Shown one piece after another: positions 1 to 6,202 of a DNA stretch of 14,067 nt. Each line of letters starts with the position of its first letter. Position 1 is the first letter of the stretch. The translations under genes and the position numbers were made by a program. Source of the DNA: an uncultured Ruminococcus sp. (GTDB lineage: Bacteria; Bacillota; Clostridia; Oscillospirales; Ruminococcaceae); NCBI GenBank assembly GCA_937894495.1, contig CALCRR010000182.1, positions 1-14,067 on the forward strand, written 5' to 3'. The notes under the pieces were generated by a model that was not told the DNA's origin, searched no databases, and saw only the letters and a program-made list of their open reading frames with translations.

Positions 1-88
1 GTAATAGCCGCCACAAAAGCGCCCCCTCCCCTTCGGGGAGGACTCGAGTACCTGCCGTCCACACAAAAGTGCGGCAGGTGGGGGAAAC
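1..88 (-). repeat. GC-rich intergenic repeat, copy A (cut by window edge)
   Basis: This is the first of several related intergenic elements. Read on the minus strand it runs TTTCCCCCACC, TGCCGCACTTTTGTGTGG, a perfect 8-bp inverted pair ACCTGCCG (50-57) and CGGCAGGT (72-79), then CTCGAG and a small hairpin CTCCCC/GGGGAG. The same order of blocks recurs at 2506, 5607, 5671 and 6024. The left part continues outside the window. No coding role is supported. Confidence 0.85.
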
Positions 89-90
89 AG

Positions 91-131
91 AAAAAAACAA
101 AATGCCTCCCGATTTTTGAAAAAAGGAAGGC
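91..131 (-). terminator. Rho-independent terminator after the NrdD-tail-like gene
   Basis: On the minus strand a 7-bp stem (GCCTTCC with GGGAGGC, one G-U pair) encloses a 14-nt loop and is followed by ATTTTGTTTTTTT. It lies about 35 nt past the stop codon at 165. The plus strand has a weaker T-run on the other side, so it may work in both directions. Confidence 0.75.
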
Positions 132-164
132 TTTTGTCAAGGAATTATTTATAAACAATCATGC

Positions 165-437
165 TCAGCTTGCTATGCTATGCTTTACTCTGTCCTGAAC
201 CTCGCTGCGCTTTGCGTCGTTGAAGCGGTCAAGGGTGCCTACAAGATAGCCTGTTATCCTTCTTATCCTCTGGAAAGGCACAGCGGCAAAGTGGTAGTCA
301 ACATCTACATAATCGCCGTCCAGCGTCAGGTCGATAGACTCAATAGCCTTGCCGGGATACAGCTCGTGCGCCCTGGCTACATATGCCTTGATCTCTTCCT
401 CAGTGAGCTCACCGTTCTTTACATTTACATTGATCAT
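165..437 (-). CDS. Small stand-alone protein resembling the C-terminus of anaerobic ribonucleotide reductase NrdD
   Basis: The product has 90 residues and no cysteine. Its second half, from RRITGY (59-64) through GYLVGTLDRFN (63-73) to EVQDRVKH (79-86), matches by eye the extreme C-terminal tail of class III (oxygen-sensitive) NrdD, which reads RRVCGYL, then FNAGKQEEV, then RVKH in Escherichia coli as I recall it. The NrdD zinc-binding CxxC pairs and glycyl-radical loop that precede this tail are absent, so it cannot be a reductase. Residues 1-55 look like a small alpha/beta domain of their own. The ATG at 437 is supported by GAGGT 8 nt upstream, a consensus-like promoter and a downstream terminator, so it is a genuine monocistronic gene. 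Clostridial proteins of this size are, I believe, often labelled as NrdD. The real role is unknown; a regulatory or nucleotide-binding part is only a guess. Confidence 0.8.
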   Translation of the reverse strand: MINVNVKNGELTEEEIKAYVARAHELYPGKAIESIDLTLDGDYVDVDYHFAAVPFQRIRRITGYLVGTLDRFNDAKRSEVQDRVKHSIAS

Positions 438-508
438 TGTCTTTTACCTCGCTTTTCTCCAAAATTTATTTCATATCAAAATTTACCGTATTTAGTGAAA
501 CCTTTATA

Positions 509-537
509 ATAATAGCACAATATATTGTATTTGTCAA
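509..537 (-). promoter_or_regulatory. Sigma-A type promoter for the NrdD-tail-like gene
   Basis: On the minus strand TTGACA (537-532) is separated by exactly 17 nt from TATTAT (514-509). The -10 box is preceded by TGC, which makes it an extended -10. Transcription would start near 502 and give a leader of about 65 nt before the ATG at 437. Confidence 0.85.
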
Positions 538-724
538 GAATTTTGCGGCTCAATATTGCACAATTAATCGTACTCGTCTTTAAACAGCTTGCACAAACCC
601 CCCCGATTTTCCGCAGTTTGCGCAGTGCAGAGTTTGTGTGCTGTTTATTGGGGGAGAGCCTTTTGTAAAACCTGCACACGGTACAACAGCTCGCCGTCTG
701 CGGCAGAACATATCAAAGTCGGGG
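538..724. other. Intergenic stretch without a recognised gene
   Basis: This lies between the promoter above and the ridA terminator. Short open frames exist on both strands, but none has a ribosome binding site or recognisable family. I see no further feature apart from a C-run near 598-604. Confidence 0.6.
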
Positions 725-763
725 AAAAGCAAAGCACTCCTGCCAGCCATCTGACAGAAGTGC
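725..763 (-). terminator. Terminator of the ilvA-ridA operon
   Basis: On the minus strand a 13-bp stem (GCACTTCTGTCAG with CTGGCAGGAGTGC, including two G-U pairs) closes a 4-nt ATGG loop and is followed by TTTGCTTTTCC. It begins 21 nt after the ridA stop codon. The two non-Watson-Crick positions pair only in minus-strand RNA, which supports the direction. Confidence 0.85.
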
Positions 764-784
764 CTAAATACCATCAATAATACT

Positions 785-1162
785 TTATTTCAAAGCAGCT
801 ATTACCTCTACCTCCACAAGAACGTCCTTGGGGAGCTCTTTAACAGCTACGCATGAGCGTGCGGGCTTTGAGGTGAAATATTCGCCGTAAACGCCGTTAA
901 AGGCTGCGAAATCAGACATATTCTTCAAAAAGCACACAGTTTTAACTGCCTTGTCGATAGAAGTTCCTGCGGCTTCAAGAACTGCTGTCAGGTTTTTGCA
1001 TACCTGATGTGTCTGCTCCTCGATGGTCTGAGCCTCAACATTGCCCGTTGCAGGGTCGATAGCTATCTGTCCCGATGTGAAAACCAGGTCGCCTGTGATA
1101 ACAGCCTGCGAATAGGGACCTATTGCGTCAGGTGCGTTTTTTGTGTAAACCTTCTCTGCCAT
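785..1162 (-). CDS. ridA: RidA family reactive imine/enamine deaminase
   Basis: The 125-residue product is full length for the YjgF/YER057c/UK114 (Rid) family. RidA hydrolyses 2-aminoacrylate and 2-aminocrotonate, toxic enamine/imine intermediates released by PLP-dependent dehydratases, to 2-oxo acids and ammonia. Family marks are visible: IGPYSQAV near 14-21, SGQIAIDPATG at 30-40, and PARSCVAVKELP around 100-111, with Arg102 at the place of the carboxylate-binding arginine (Arg105 in E. coli). The C-terminal VEVEVIA is the usual last strand. It is a cytosolic trimer in known members. The ATG at 1162 has AAAAGGAGT 8 nt upstream. It follows ilvA by 69 nt in the same direction, and threonine dehydratase makes exactly its substrate, so the function is well supported by context. 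Confidence 0.95.
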   Translation of the reverse strand: MAEKVYTKNAPDAIGPYSQAVITGDLVFTSGQIAIDPATGNVEAQTIEEQTHQVCKNLTAVLEAAGTSIDKAVKTVCFLKNMSDFAAFNGVYGEYFTSKPARSCVAVKELPKDVLVEVEVIAALK

Positions 1163-1192
1163 TGTTAATTACTCCTTTTTACTTATATTGCT

Positions 1193-1210
1193 GCATAGCC
1201 AAAGCTATGC
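1193..1210 (-). other. Hairpin between ilvA and ridA
   Basis: A perfect 7-bp stem, GCATAGC/GCTATGC, encloses a 4-nt loop in the ilvA-ridA spacer. No T-run follows, so it is more likely an RNA-stability or processing element than a terminator. Confidence 0.5.
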
Positions 1211-1231
1211 CTGTCTACGATAAAACCGCCG

Positions 1232-2434
1232 TCACTTGTTGACTATCTTAAAGCCCTGCCTTGTCAGCTCGGCTCTTATCTCTCTGATGTGCTCATAATT
1301 TCTGGTCTCCAGCACCAGTCTCAGCAGGCATTCGGTGATATCGCTGTCCTCGCTGGCTCTCTCATGGTGGATAGATACCACATTTCCCCCCAGGTCTGAG
1401 ATTATAGCCGAAACGCCCTTTAGCTGACCCGGCTTATCCTCCAGCTGAATGGTAAGAGTATCCGACCTGCCTGATTTGAGCAGACCTCTCTTGATAACTC
1501 TTGAAAGGATAGTAACGTCGATATTGCCGCCCGAAACCAGACAGACAACGTTTTTGCCCTTGATATCGGGTATTTTGTTGAACATTACCGCCGCCACCGA
1601 AACAGCCCCTGCACCCTCGGCGATAAGCTTCTGCTTCTCGATAAGGTGGAGTATTGCCGAGCTTACCTCGTCGTCGCTGACAGTAACTATGCCGTCAACA
1701 AACTGCTTGCAGTATTCAAAGGTGTGCTCGCCGGGCTCTTTTACCTGTATGCCGTCGGCAATGGTGTGCACGCTGTCAAGGCAGAGTATCTTGTCCTCCT
1801 CCAGCGACTTCACCATAGATGGCGCACCCTCAGCCTGAACGCCGTAAACCTTAACTCTCGGGTTGAGCTGCTTGATAGCAAAGGCAACGCCCGATATAAG
1901 TCCGCCGCCGCCCACGGGTACCACCACCACATTGGCATTGGTCACCTGGTTGAGTATCTCCAGCCCGATAGTGCCCTGACCTGCGATAACATTCTCGTCA
2001 TCAAAGGGGTGGATAAAGGTGTAGCCCTTTTCCTCCTTTAGTCTCAGCGCCTCGGCATATGCGTCGTCGTAAACGCCCGGCACCAGGCATATCTCAGCGC
2101 CGTAGCTCCTGGTAGCCTCAACCTTTGAGATAGGTGCGCCGTCGGGCAGGCAAATGGTAGCCTTTATGCCGTTTTTAGCCGCCGCCAGAGCCACACCCTG
2201 TGCGTGGTTTCCTGCCGAGCAGGCGATAACTCCCTGCGCCTTTTCCTCGTCAGACAGCTGGGATATCTTGTAATAAGCACCCCTTACCTTAAAAGAGCCT
2301 GTTACCTGCAAATTTTCAGTTTTAAGAAAAACATTGCACTCAGGGTTCACCGCAGGCGCAGCGATACAGGCAGTAGGTCTGAGCACCTCCTTTAAAACAT
2401 TTGAAGCATCAAAAACCTTATCCAGAGTAAGCAT
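1232..2434 (-). CDS. ilvA: Threonine ammonia-lyase (threonine dehydratase) with C-terminal ACT domain
   Basis: The 400-residue cytosolic enzyme converts L-threonine to 2-oxobutanoate and ammonia, the first step of isoleucine synthesis. The fold-type II PLP domain fills about 1-320. TGSFKVRGAY (45-54) carries the PLP-binding Lys49, SAGNHAQG (73-80) is the substrate loop, and the glycine-rich phosphate-cup loop GGGGL lies at 175-179. A single C-terminal ACT-type region (about 325-400, from LTIQLEDKPGQLKGV) fits the ~400-residue clostridial class rather than the longer two-lobe E. coli IlvA. The ACT domain suggests allosteric control by an amino acid; which one cannot be read from sequence. The ATG at 2434 has GAGG about 10 nt upstream and lies just below a near-perfect promoter. 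ridA follows in the same operon and removes the reactive intermediate this enzyme releases. Confidence 0.95.
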   Translation of the reverse strand: MLTLDKVFDASNVLKEVLRPTACIAAPAVNPECNVFLKTENLQVTGSFKVRGAYYKISQLSDEEKAQGVIACSAGNHAQGVALAAAKNGIKATICLPDGAPISKVEATRSYGAEICLVPGVYDDAYAEALRLKEEKGYTFIHPFDDENVIAGQGTIGLEILNQVTNANVVVVPVGGGGLISGVAFAIKQLNPRVKVYGVQAEGAPSMVKSLEEDKILCLDSVHTIADGIQVKEPGEHTFEYCKQFVDGIVTVSDDEVSSAILHLIEKQKLIAEGAGAVSVAAVMFNKIPDIKGKNVVCLVSGGNIDVTILSRVIKRGLLKSGRSDTLTIQLEDKPGQLKGVSAIISDLGGNVVSIHHERASEDSDITECLLRLVLETRNYEHIREIRAELTRQGFKIVNK

Positions 2435-2473
2435 TGATAATTAACCTCTTTTCAAATCTATATCTTTATAAAA

Positions 2474-2502
2474 ATTATAGCACTTTAAACCAACCTTGTC
2501 AA
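2474..2502 (-). promoter_or_regulatory. Consensus promoter for ilvA-ridA
   Basis: On the minus strand TTGACA (2502-2497), a 17-nt spacer ending in TGC, and TATAAT (2479-2474) match sigma-70/sigma-A consensus at every core position, with an extended -10. The leader to the ATG is about 35 nt, too short for a T-box or leader peptide. Repeat copy B begins 4 nt upstream of the -35 box. Confidence 0.9.
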
Positions 2503-2505
2503 CCT

Positions 2506-2717
2506 GTCCTCACCGGACGGGGTGTTTCCCCCACCTGTCGCACTTTTGTGTGGTGGGCGAGTTTTCGAGTCCTCCCCGGAGGGGAGGGGGTACTTTTGTG
2601 GCAGCTATTACTTTGATGGCTGCGCCAACCTTGCAAAAGAGTTTTTGTGCGTTTTACCGCATAATTTGGAGAAACGGTTTTCTAGCCACTAGCACTCTAA
2701 CCACTAGCGACTGGCAG
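2506..2717 (+). repeat. GC-rich intergenic repeat, copy B, with long tail
   Basis: The element starts GTCCTCACCGGACGGGG, then TTTCCCCCACC, a hairpin CCCACC/GGTGGG, TCGAGTCC, a core palindrome CTCCCCGGAGGGGAG, then TTTTGTGGC. It continues as GATGGCTGCGCCAACC, GTTTTTGTGCG, ACCGCATAATTT and a CTAGC-rich heptad tract. Copy at 5671-5934 has the same order with an extra ~75 nt before the tail. Copy D has the mirror order. This fills most of the 362-nt gap between ilvA and the solute-binding protein gene. Open frames across it are by-products. Confidence 0.85.
2682..2717 (+). repeat. Heptanucleotide tandem tract (CTAGCGA-like)
   Basis: Five 7-nt units, CTAGCCA, CTAGCAC, CTAACCA, CTAGCGA and CTGGCAG, follow each other with one extra T after the second. 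The tract at 5899-5934 has the same five-unit plan and the same extra T, so the two share ancestry. Confidence 0.75.
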
Positions 2718-2722
2718 CTATC

Positions 2723-2755
2723 GCCCGAATGGGCATAACATCGCCGATAGGCGAT
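2723..2755. other. Two small hairpins downstream of the solute-binding protein gene
   Basis: GCCC/GGGC with a GAAT loop (2723-2734) is followed by a perfect 6-bp stem ATCGCC/GGCGAT with a GATA loop (2740-2755). No T-run follows on either strand, so termination after the gene ending at 2797 is not clearly explained; these may protect the 3' end of the transcript. Confidence 0.4.
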
Positions 2756-2762
2756 ACCGACA

Positions 2763-2790
2763 ATTATGAATTATGCATTATGAATTATGA
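2763..2790. repeat. Heptanucleotide tandem tract (ATTATGA)4
   Basis: Four perfect-length 7-nt units, ATTATGA, ATTATGC, ATTATGA and ATTATGA, end 7 nt before the stop codon of the gene at 2797. Its sequence differs from the other tracts but the unit length is the same. Confidence 0.8.
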
Positions 2791-2796
2791 ATCAGA

Positions 2797-4044
2797 TCAG
2801 CCGTGTATTTCAGAATAAGCCGTCTGCGCCGCCGTCTGCACATCTGCCTTGCCGTAGTAAATGCTCTCTAAGGCTTGGGTGAAGATGTCTATATAGGTCT
2901 GGGCTTCAAGGCGGTAGCTCATTGTGCCGAAGCCCTTGGTCCCGTTCATTTTGCAGGTGGCGTCATATTCCATGCCGTCCAGCAGATCTCTTGCTTCAAG
3001 TGCCTCCACCGCCGAGGTGCTTATGGGCACGCCCTTTGTCAGCTCCAGCAGGGCTGCCATATCGGCGCTGTTTATCAGATAGTCCATCAGCTTTGCCGCA
3101 GCCTCGGGGTCCTTGGCGGTCTTTTTTATGGCGTAAAGTCCCGTGGGCTTCATCTCCCACCCAAAGGCAACGCTGTTTTCGGCAGTTACGTAATCCCCCA
3201 GGGTGGGTACTACAGCGCCGTTGTTGTCCGCATCGGCATAATATCCCAGGTCGGATATCCAGGTGACTACCCCCGCCATGCTGCCTGTAACAAAGTCCGA
3301 GCGGTCGAAATCCGAGCCGAGACAGGTCACTTTTTCACCGAGCAGCCTGCTGCCGAACTCCAGCATTATCTCCAGATCTTCCGCGCTCATGGCAGGCTCG
3401 TCATCGTAAAAGGCTTTTTTGCCCGTTGTCTGTTCAAGATAAACACAGCAGCTCATCCACAAATGCTTGCTTGAAAAGCACAGGGGGTACACCCCGTCCT
3501 TACTCATGACCTTTGCCGCTTCAAAAAGGTCCTCCCAGGTCTTGGGCAGGGGCAGACCGTAGCTGTCATAAAGCTTTTTGTTGTATACGAATGAAAGCAC
3601 GTTCATGCTGTAGGGCACGGCGTTGAGCTTGCCGTTTATGGTGCCGCATTCAAGGCTTTCCTCGGTATAGGTGCCAAGGTCGATATACTCCGTAAGCTCC
3701 CCCAGGTCGTAAAAATCATCACCCTCGGGGGAATACTGATAGAGCCAGTCGTAGTTGAGCTGCATAACATCGGCTTGGGTCTCAGAGTAGAACTGGGAGT
3801 CCATGCGTGCCTTAAAGCCCGTGAACTCGCTGTACTCAGCGTCCACCATAATGCCTGTCTGCTCCTGGAATTTCGAGAGCCCTTCAAGAGTCCTCTCATT
3901 CCTCTCATCTCCGCCCCACCATGAAAAGCTTATCTCGGCAGTGCTTTCATTATAGGTGACCTCCTTAAAGCTGCATGAGCCGCAGCCAAGGGCAACAGCG
4001 GCAGCTATGCAGACCGCAGCCGCCTTGTCAAAAAATCTTTTCAT
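2797..4044 (-). CDS. Lipoprotein extracellular solute-binding protein (sugar-type family 1)
   Basis: The 415-residue product starts with a lipoprotein signal: basic MKRFFDK, an alanine-rich hydrophobic core, then VALGC with Cys21 as the likely lipidated residue (Cys24 is an alternative). The mature part, opening ISFSWWGGDERNERT, has the pattern of family 1 (carbohydrate) ABC solute-binding proteins: WEDLFEAAKVM after the first lobe, then AMAGVV-like and GLYAIKK segments, and DPEAAAKLMDYL near the C-terminus. It would be tethered outside the membrane and bind a sugar or oligosaccharide. It begins one base after the stop of the upstream membrane protein (TAGTATG), with a G-rich AAGGGGGG site inside that gene, so the two are translationally linked. 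No permease or ATPase gene is adjacent. It may feed a distant transporter, or present ligand to its partner's extracellular domain. The ligand is unknown. Confidence 0.88.
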   Translation of the reverse strand: MKRFFDKAAAVCIAAAVALGCGSCSFKEVTYNESTAEISFSWWGGDERNERTLEGLSKFQEQTGIMVDAEYSEFTGFKARMDSQFYSETQADVMQLNYDWLYQYSPEGDDFYDLGELTEYIDLGTYTEESLECGTINGKLNAVPYSMNVLSFVYNKKLYDSYGLPLPKTWEDLFEAAKVMSKDGVYPLCFSSKHLWMSCCVYLEQTTGKKAFYDDEPAMSAEDLEIMLEFGSRLLGEKVTCLGSDFDRSDFVTGSMAGVVTWISDLGYYADADNNGAVVPTLGDYVTAENSVAFGWEMKPTGLYAIKKTAKDPEAAAKLMDYLINSADMAALLELTKGVPISTSAVEALEARDLLDGMEYDATCKMNGTKGFGTMSYRLEAQTYIDIFTQALESIYYGKADVQTAAQTAYSEIHG

Positions 4045-4045
4045 A

Positions 4046-5503
4046 CTAGCTGCCCCCCTTGCCTGCCTTGTGCAGCACGTAGCTCTTACCGCTCTGGTCA
4101 GCCTCCAGCAGCGACTGCACCGCTATGTCATACAGCTCGTCATAATCGGTGCTGCTGTCGGGGTAGATGGCTGCGCCCACAACGCATACCACATCGCCCT
4201 CGTGGTCAAGGAAGCTGTTTTTAAGGGTATTGTCCAGCTCTTCAAGGCTCTCTTTAAGTCGGTCGTGAGCCTTGAAAAGGTCGTACTCGGTAAAATCGGC
4301 AAACACCACAAACTCGTTCTCGCCCGTTTTGCCCACTATATTTTTCGAGCCCTCCTTCTCAGCTCCGAAAAAGCTGGAGAGGATATGCGAATATTTTACG
4401 ATAGCGCCGTTGTAGCCCGATTTGCCGTAGTTCTCCCTTATCTCGTCAAGGTTAGTTATCCTCACCACCGCCAGCATTATGGTGGAGCCTGATATGCAGG
4501 TCTCTATCTTATCGGCGATAAGGTCCTCCGCCTCCTCGGCGTTGCTAAGCCCCGTCAGCGCATCTATCGAGGGGCTGACAGCCAGCTGGTCAGAGCTGAA
4601 CAGGTCGCTGTTTCTGGCGGTAAGTATGTTGAAAACTGACAGCATAGCTATAACTATTATCAGTACAGCCGCTACCTCAACAGCCATGAACCTGTAGATA
4701 TCTATAGTCTCCTTCATTCTTCTGACACTTACGACCTTCCAGCCGGTGTGCAGACTTTCCGCCGCCTGTATCCTTTCATACTCCAGAACGGTATAGCTGC
4801 CGTCCTCGGCAATGTCCTTCTCATTATAGGCTACCTTGCCTGTGGCGATAACGCAGCTGCCGTTGTTATCCAGCAGATAAAGGTCAGTATTTTTGGGAGC
4901 CTTGCCTGTCACCAGGATATCCGCCAGCTCCTGCGAATAGAATGAGCCCAGAAAGCAGCTGTTCTCGCTGGCAGCTCTTATATAGAATATCTTTGACAGG
5001 TCGCCGCCGATACCTGTTATCCAGAGGGTCTTGGCGTCGCCCAGCAGGTCACGCATGGCGTCATAAAGCTCCTTATCCCCCGATATCAGCTCCTTAGAGC
5101 CGTCAGACAGCCTGCCTGCACAGGTGCTGTTGCGGTAAACTATGGCAAAATCGCAGTAGTTATCCATAAGGCTCAGCACGGTAACGCTTTTGTTTATCTG
5201 CCCCAGCTTCTGGGATATCTCAAACTCGTCCGCGTCGGGGGCGTCAGCGTCAAAGCCGATAATATCCTCGTTTGACAGCAGGGCGACGCTGGCGTCCTCC
5301 AGCTTATCAAAAAACTCCTCGGCAGCTATTTTAGTCTGCTTGTTGGCAGCCCCCAGCAGCTCGGCTTCGGTCTTTATCTGGTGGCGGTAATGCTCATACC
5401 CCACATAGCTGAGGAGCCCTGCGCAGGTAACTATCAGCATAAGAACATAAAAGACCTGCATTTTTTTAAGCGCACCAGCCGCCGATCTTTTATTTGTCTC
5501 CAT
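4046..5503 (-). CDS. Membrane sensor protein with degenerate GGDEF domain
   Basis: With the start chosen here the protein has 485 residues. Two membrane segments, about 17-36 and 272-294, bracket a ~235-residue extracellular region that looks like a Cache-type sensor (not confirmed). The cytoplasmic end is a GGDEF-family domain: DALTGLSN (314-321) is the family entry motif, and AAIYPDSSTDYDELYDIA (444-461) with SGKSYV is its C-terminal half. The catalytic signature is GENEF (394-398) in place of GGDEF, and the expected metal-binding Asp after the first strand is replaced by VRITNL, so cyclase activity is unlikely. It may bind nucleotide or act through protein contact. A GTG 11 codons upstream lacks a ribosome site; the ATG at 5503 has GGGAGGTG at proper distance. 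The solute-binding lipoprotein follows after one base, suggesting a sensory pair. Confidence 0.85.
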   Translation of the reverse strand: METNKRSAAGALKKMQVFYVLMLIVTCAGLLSYVGYEHYRHQIKTEAELLGAANKQTKIAAEEFFDKLEDASVALLSNEDIIGFDADAPDADEFEISQKLGQINKSVTVLSLMDNYCDFAIVYRNSTCAGRLSDGSKELISGDKELYDAMRDLLGDAKTLWITGIGGDLSKIFYIRAASENSCFLGSFYSQELADILVTGKAPKNTDLYLLDNNGSCVIATGKVAYNEKDIAEDGSYTVLEYERIQAAESLHTGWKVVSVRRMKETIDIYRFMAVEVAAVLIIVIAMLSVFNILTARNSDLFSSDQLAVSPSIDALTGLSNAEEAEDLIADKIETCISGSTIMLAVVRITNLDEIRENYGKSGYNGAIVKYSHILSSFFGAEKEGSKNIVGKTGENEFVVFADFTEYDLFKAHDRLKESLEELDNTLKNSFLDHEGDVVCVVGAAIYPDSSTDYDELYDIAVQSLLEADQSGKSYVLHKAGKGGS

Positions 5504-5554
5504 TCCTGCACACCTCCCAAGCTCCGCCCTGAGCACACACTTTTAATTATAACA

Positions 5555-5563
5555 ATTATATCA
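5555..5563 (-). promoter_or_regulatory. Probable extended -10 promoter for the GGDEF/solute-binding operon
   Basis: On the minus strand TGATATAAT provides a TGn-extended -10 box in an AT-rich stretch about 50 nt before the ATG at 5503. No good -35 box is visible at 16-18 nt, so strength and exact start are uncertain. A second TATAAT lies at about 5545. Confidence 0.5.
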
Positions 5564-5606
5564 CAATTATTTACAATAATAATTGTTTTTTTGTAAACTT
5601 ATTTAC

Positions 5607-5670
5607 TTCCCCCACCTACCGCACTATTGTGGGGGACGGCAGGTACTCGAGTCCTCCCCGGACGGGGTAT
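5607..5670 (+). repeat. GC-rich intergenic repeat, unit C1 of a tandem pair
   Basis: A 64-nt unit runs from TTCCCCCACC to CGGACGGGGTAT and then joins directly to unit C2 that opens with TTCCCCCACC again. It can fold as CCCCCAC/GTGGGGG or as ACCTACCG/CGGCAGGT. The unit shows that the leader GTCCTCNCCGGACGGGG of copies B and D is the remnant end of a preceding unit, so the basic unit is about 65 nt. Confidence 0.8.
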
Positions 5671-5934
5671 TTCCCCCACCTGCCGTACTATTGTGTGGGC
5701 GACAAGTTGTCGAGTCCTCCCCGGAGGGGAGGGGGTGCTTTCGTGGCTGCTGGTATTTTGATGGCTGCGCCAACCTTGCAAAATGATGACTTTGTGCGCC
5801 GTACCTCATTTTGAATTATTTTCCCCCACTGAAACTTTGTGGAGTTTTTCAGACCTTTGCATTGGTGCGTTTAACGCATAATTTCGCAAATCGGTTTTCT
5901 AGCACCTGGCTCTCTAACGACTAGCGACCAGCAG
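5671..5934 (+). repeat. GC-rich intergenic repeat, unit C2 with long tail
   Basis: This copy has the core CTCCCCGGAGGGGAG, then GATGGCTGCGCCAACCTTGC identical to copy B, GTGCG, an inserted stretch (about 5797-5870) not present in B, then GCGTTTAACGC, GCATAATTT, CGGTTTTCTAGC and the heptad tract. It lies upstream of the GGDEF operon in the same orientation as copy B downstream of it. With C1 and copy D it fills the 699-nt gap between 5503 and 6203; no gene is supported there. Confidence 0.8.
5899..5934 (+). repeat. Heptanucleotide tandem tract (CTAGCGA-like), second copy
   Basis: Units are CTAGCAC, CTGGCTC, an extra T, CTAACGA, CTAGCGA and CCAGCAG. It is the counterpart of 2682-2717 with the same unit number and the same single-base insertion. 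Confidence 0.75.
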
Positions 5935-5977
5935 CCCACCTTTGTATATGTGCGCCTTTCAAACATATTTCGGGCAT

Positions 5978-6003
5978 AAAAAAGGGCGGTCAATGACCGC
6001 CCC
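5978..6003 (-). terminator. Terminator, probably for the rubrerythrin transcript
   Basis: On the minus strand GGGCGGTC and GACCGCCC form a perfect 8-bp stem with a 3-nt ATT loop, followed directly by six T. The nearest upstream gene on this strand ends at 6203, so its transcript would carry repeat copy D in the 3' end. Similar GGGCGGTC hairpins are, from memory, common intergenic repeats in gut Clostridia. Confidence 0.85.
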
Positions 6004-6023
6004 TACAGATATTTGGTTTACAG

Positions 6024-6186
6024 AATTATGCGGTAAGCCGCACAAAAACTCGTTTACAGGGTTCGCGCAGCGTCACAAAATACTAGCCGCCACAAAAGCG
6101 CCCTCCTCCCCTCCGGGGAGGACTCGAGTGCTTGCCCACCACACAATAGTGCGGCAGGTGGGGGAAATACCCCGTCCGGCGAGGAC
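6024..6186 (-). repeat. GC-rich intergenic repeat, copy D
   Basis: Read on the minus strand it has the same block order as copy B: GTCCTCGCCGGACGGGG, TTTCCCCCACC, CCCACC/GGTGGG hairpin, CTCGAG, CTCCCCGGAGGGGAG, GCTGCGCGAACC, GAGTTTTTGTGCG and ACCGCATAATT. It is inverted relative to C2 and has lost the heptad tail. It begins 16 nt after the rubrerythrin stop codon and is probably transcribed with that gene. Confidence 0.85.
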
Positions 6187-6202
6187 CCAGTGCGGTGAGC
6201 AC

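Noticed and set aside
2434..2738. Two plus-strand open frames of 60 and 80 residues
   Set aside because: They cross the ilvA promoter and repeat copy B, have no ribosome site, and resemble the spurious frames at 5583-5814.
3636..3908. A 90-residue minus-strand open frame
   Set aside because: It is an out-of-frame shadow inside the solute-binding protein gene, rich in Ser, Arg and Pro, with no support.
5504..5536. An earlier GTG start for the GGDEF protein
   Set aside because: The added residues include the proper ribosome site GGGAGGTG as coding sequence, and nothing supports the GTG.
5583..5814. Several overlapping open frames on both strands (60-67 residues, with runs such as FPHLPHYC and SSPP)
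   Set aside because: They lie wholly in the GC-rich repeat units, exist in multiple frames, and recur in the other repeat copies. Such frames are by-products of the repeat, not proteins.
5607..6186. A CRISPR array or phage attachment region
   Set aside because: The repeats are not evenly spaced, have no unique spacers of constant length, and no cas, integrase or tRNA genes are nearby.
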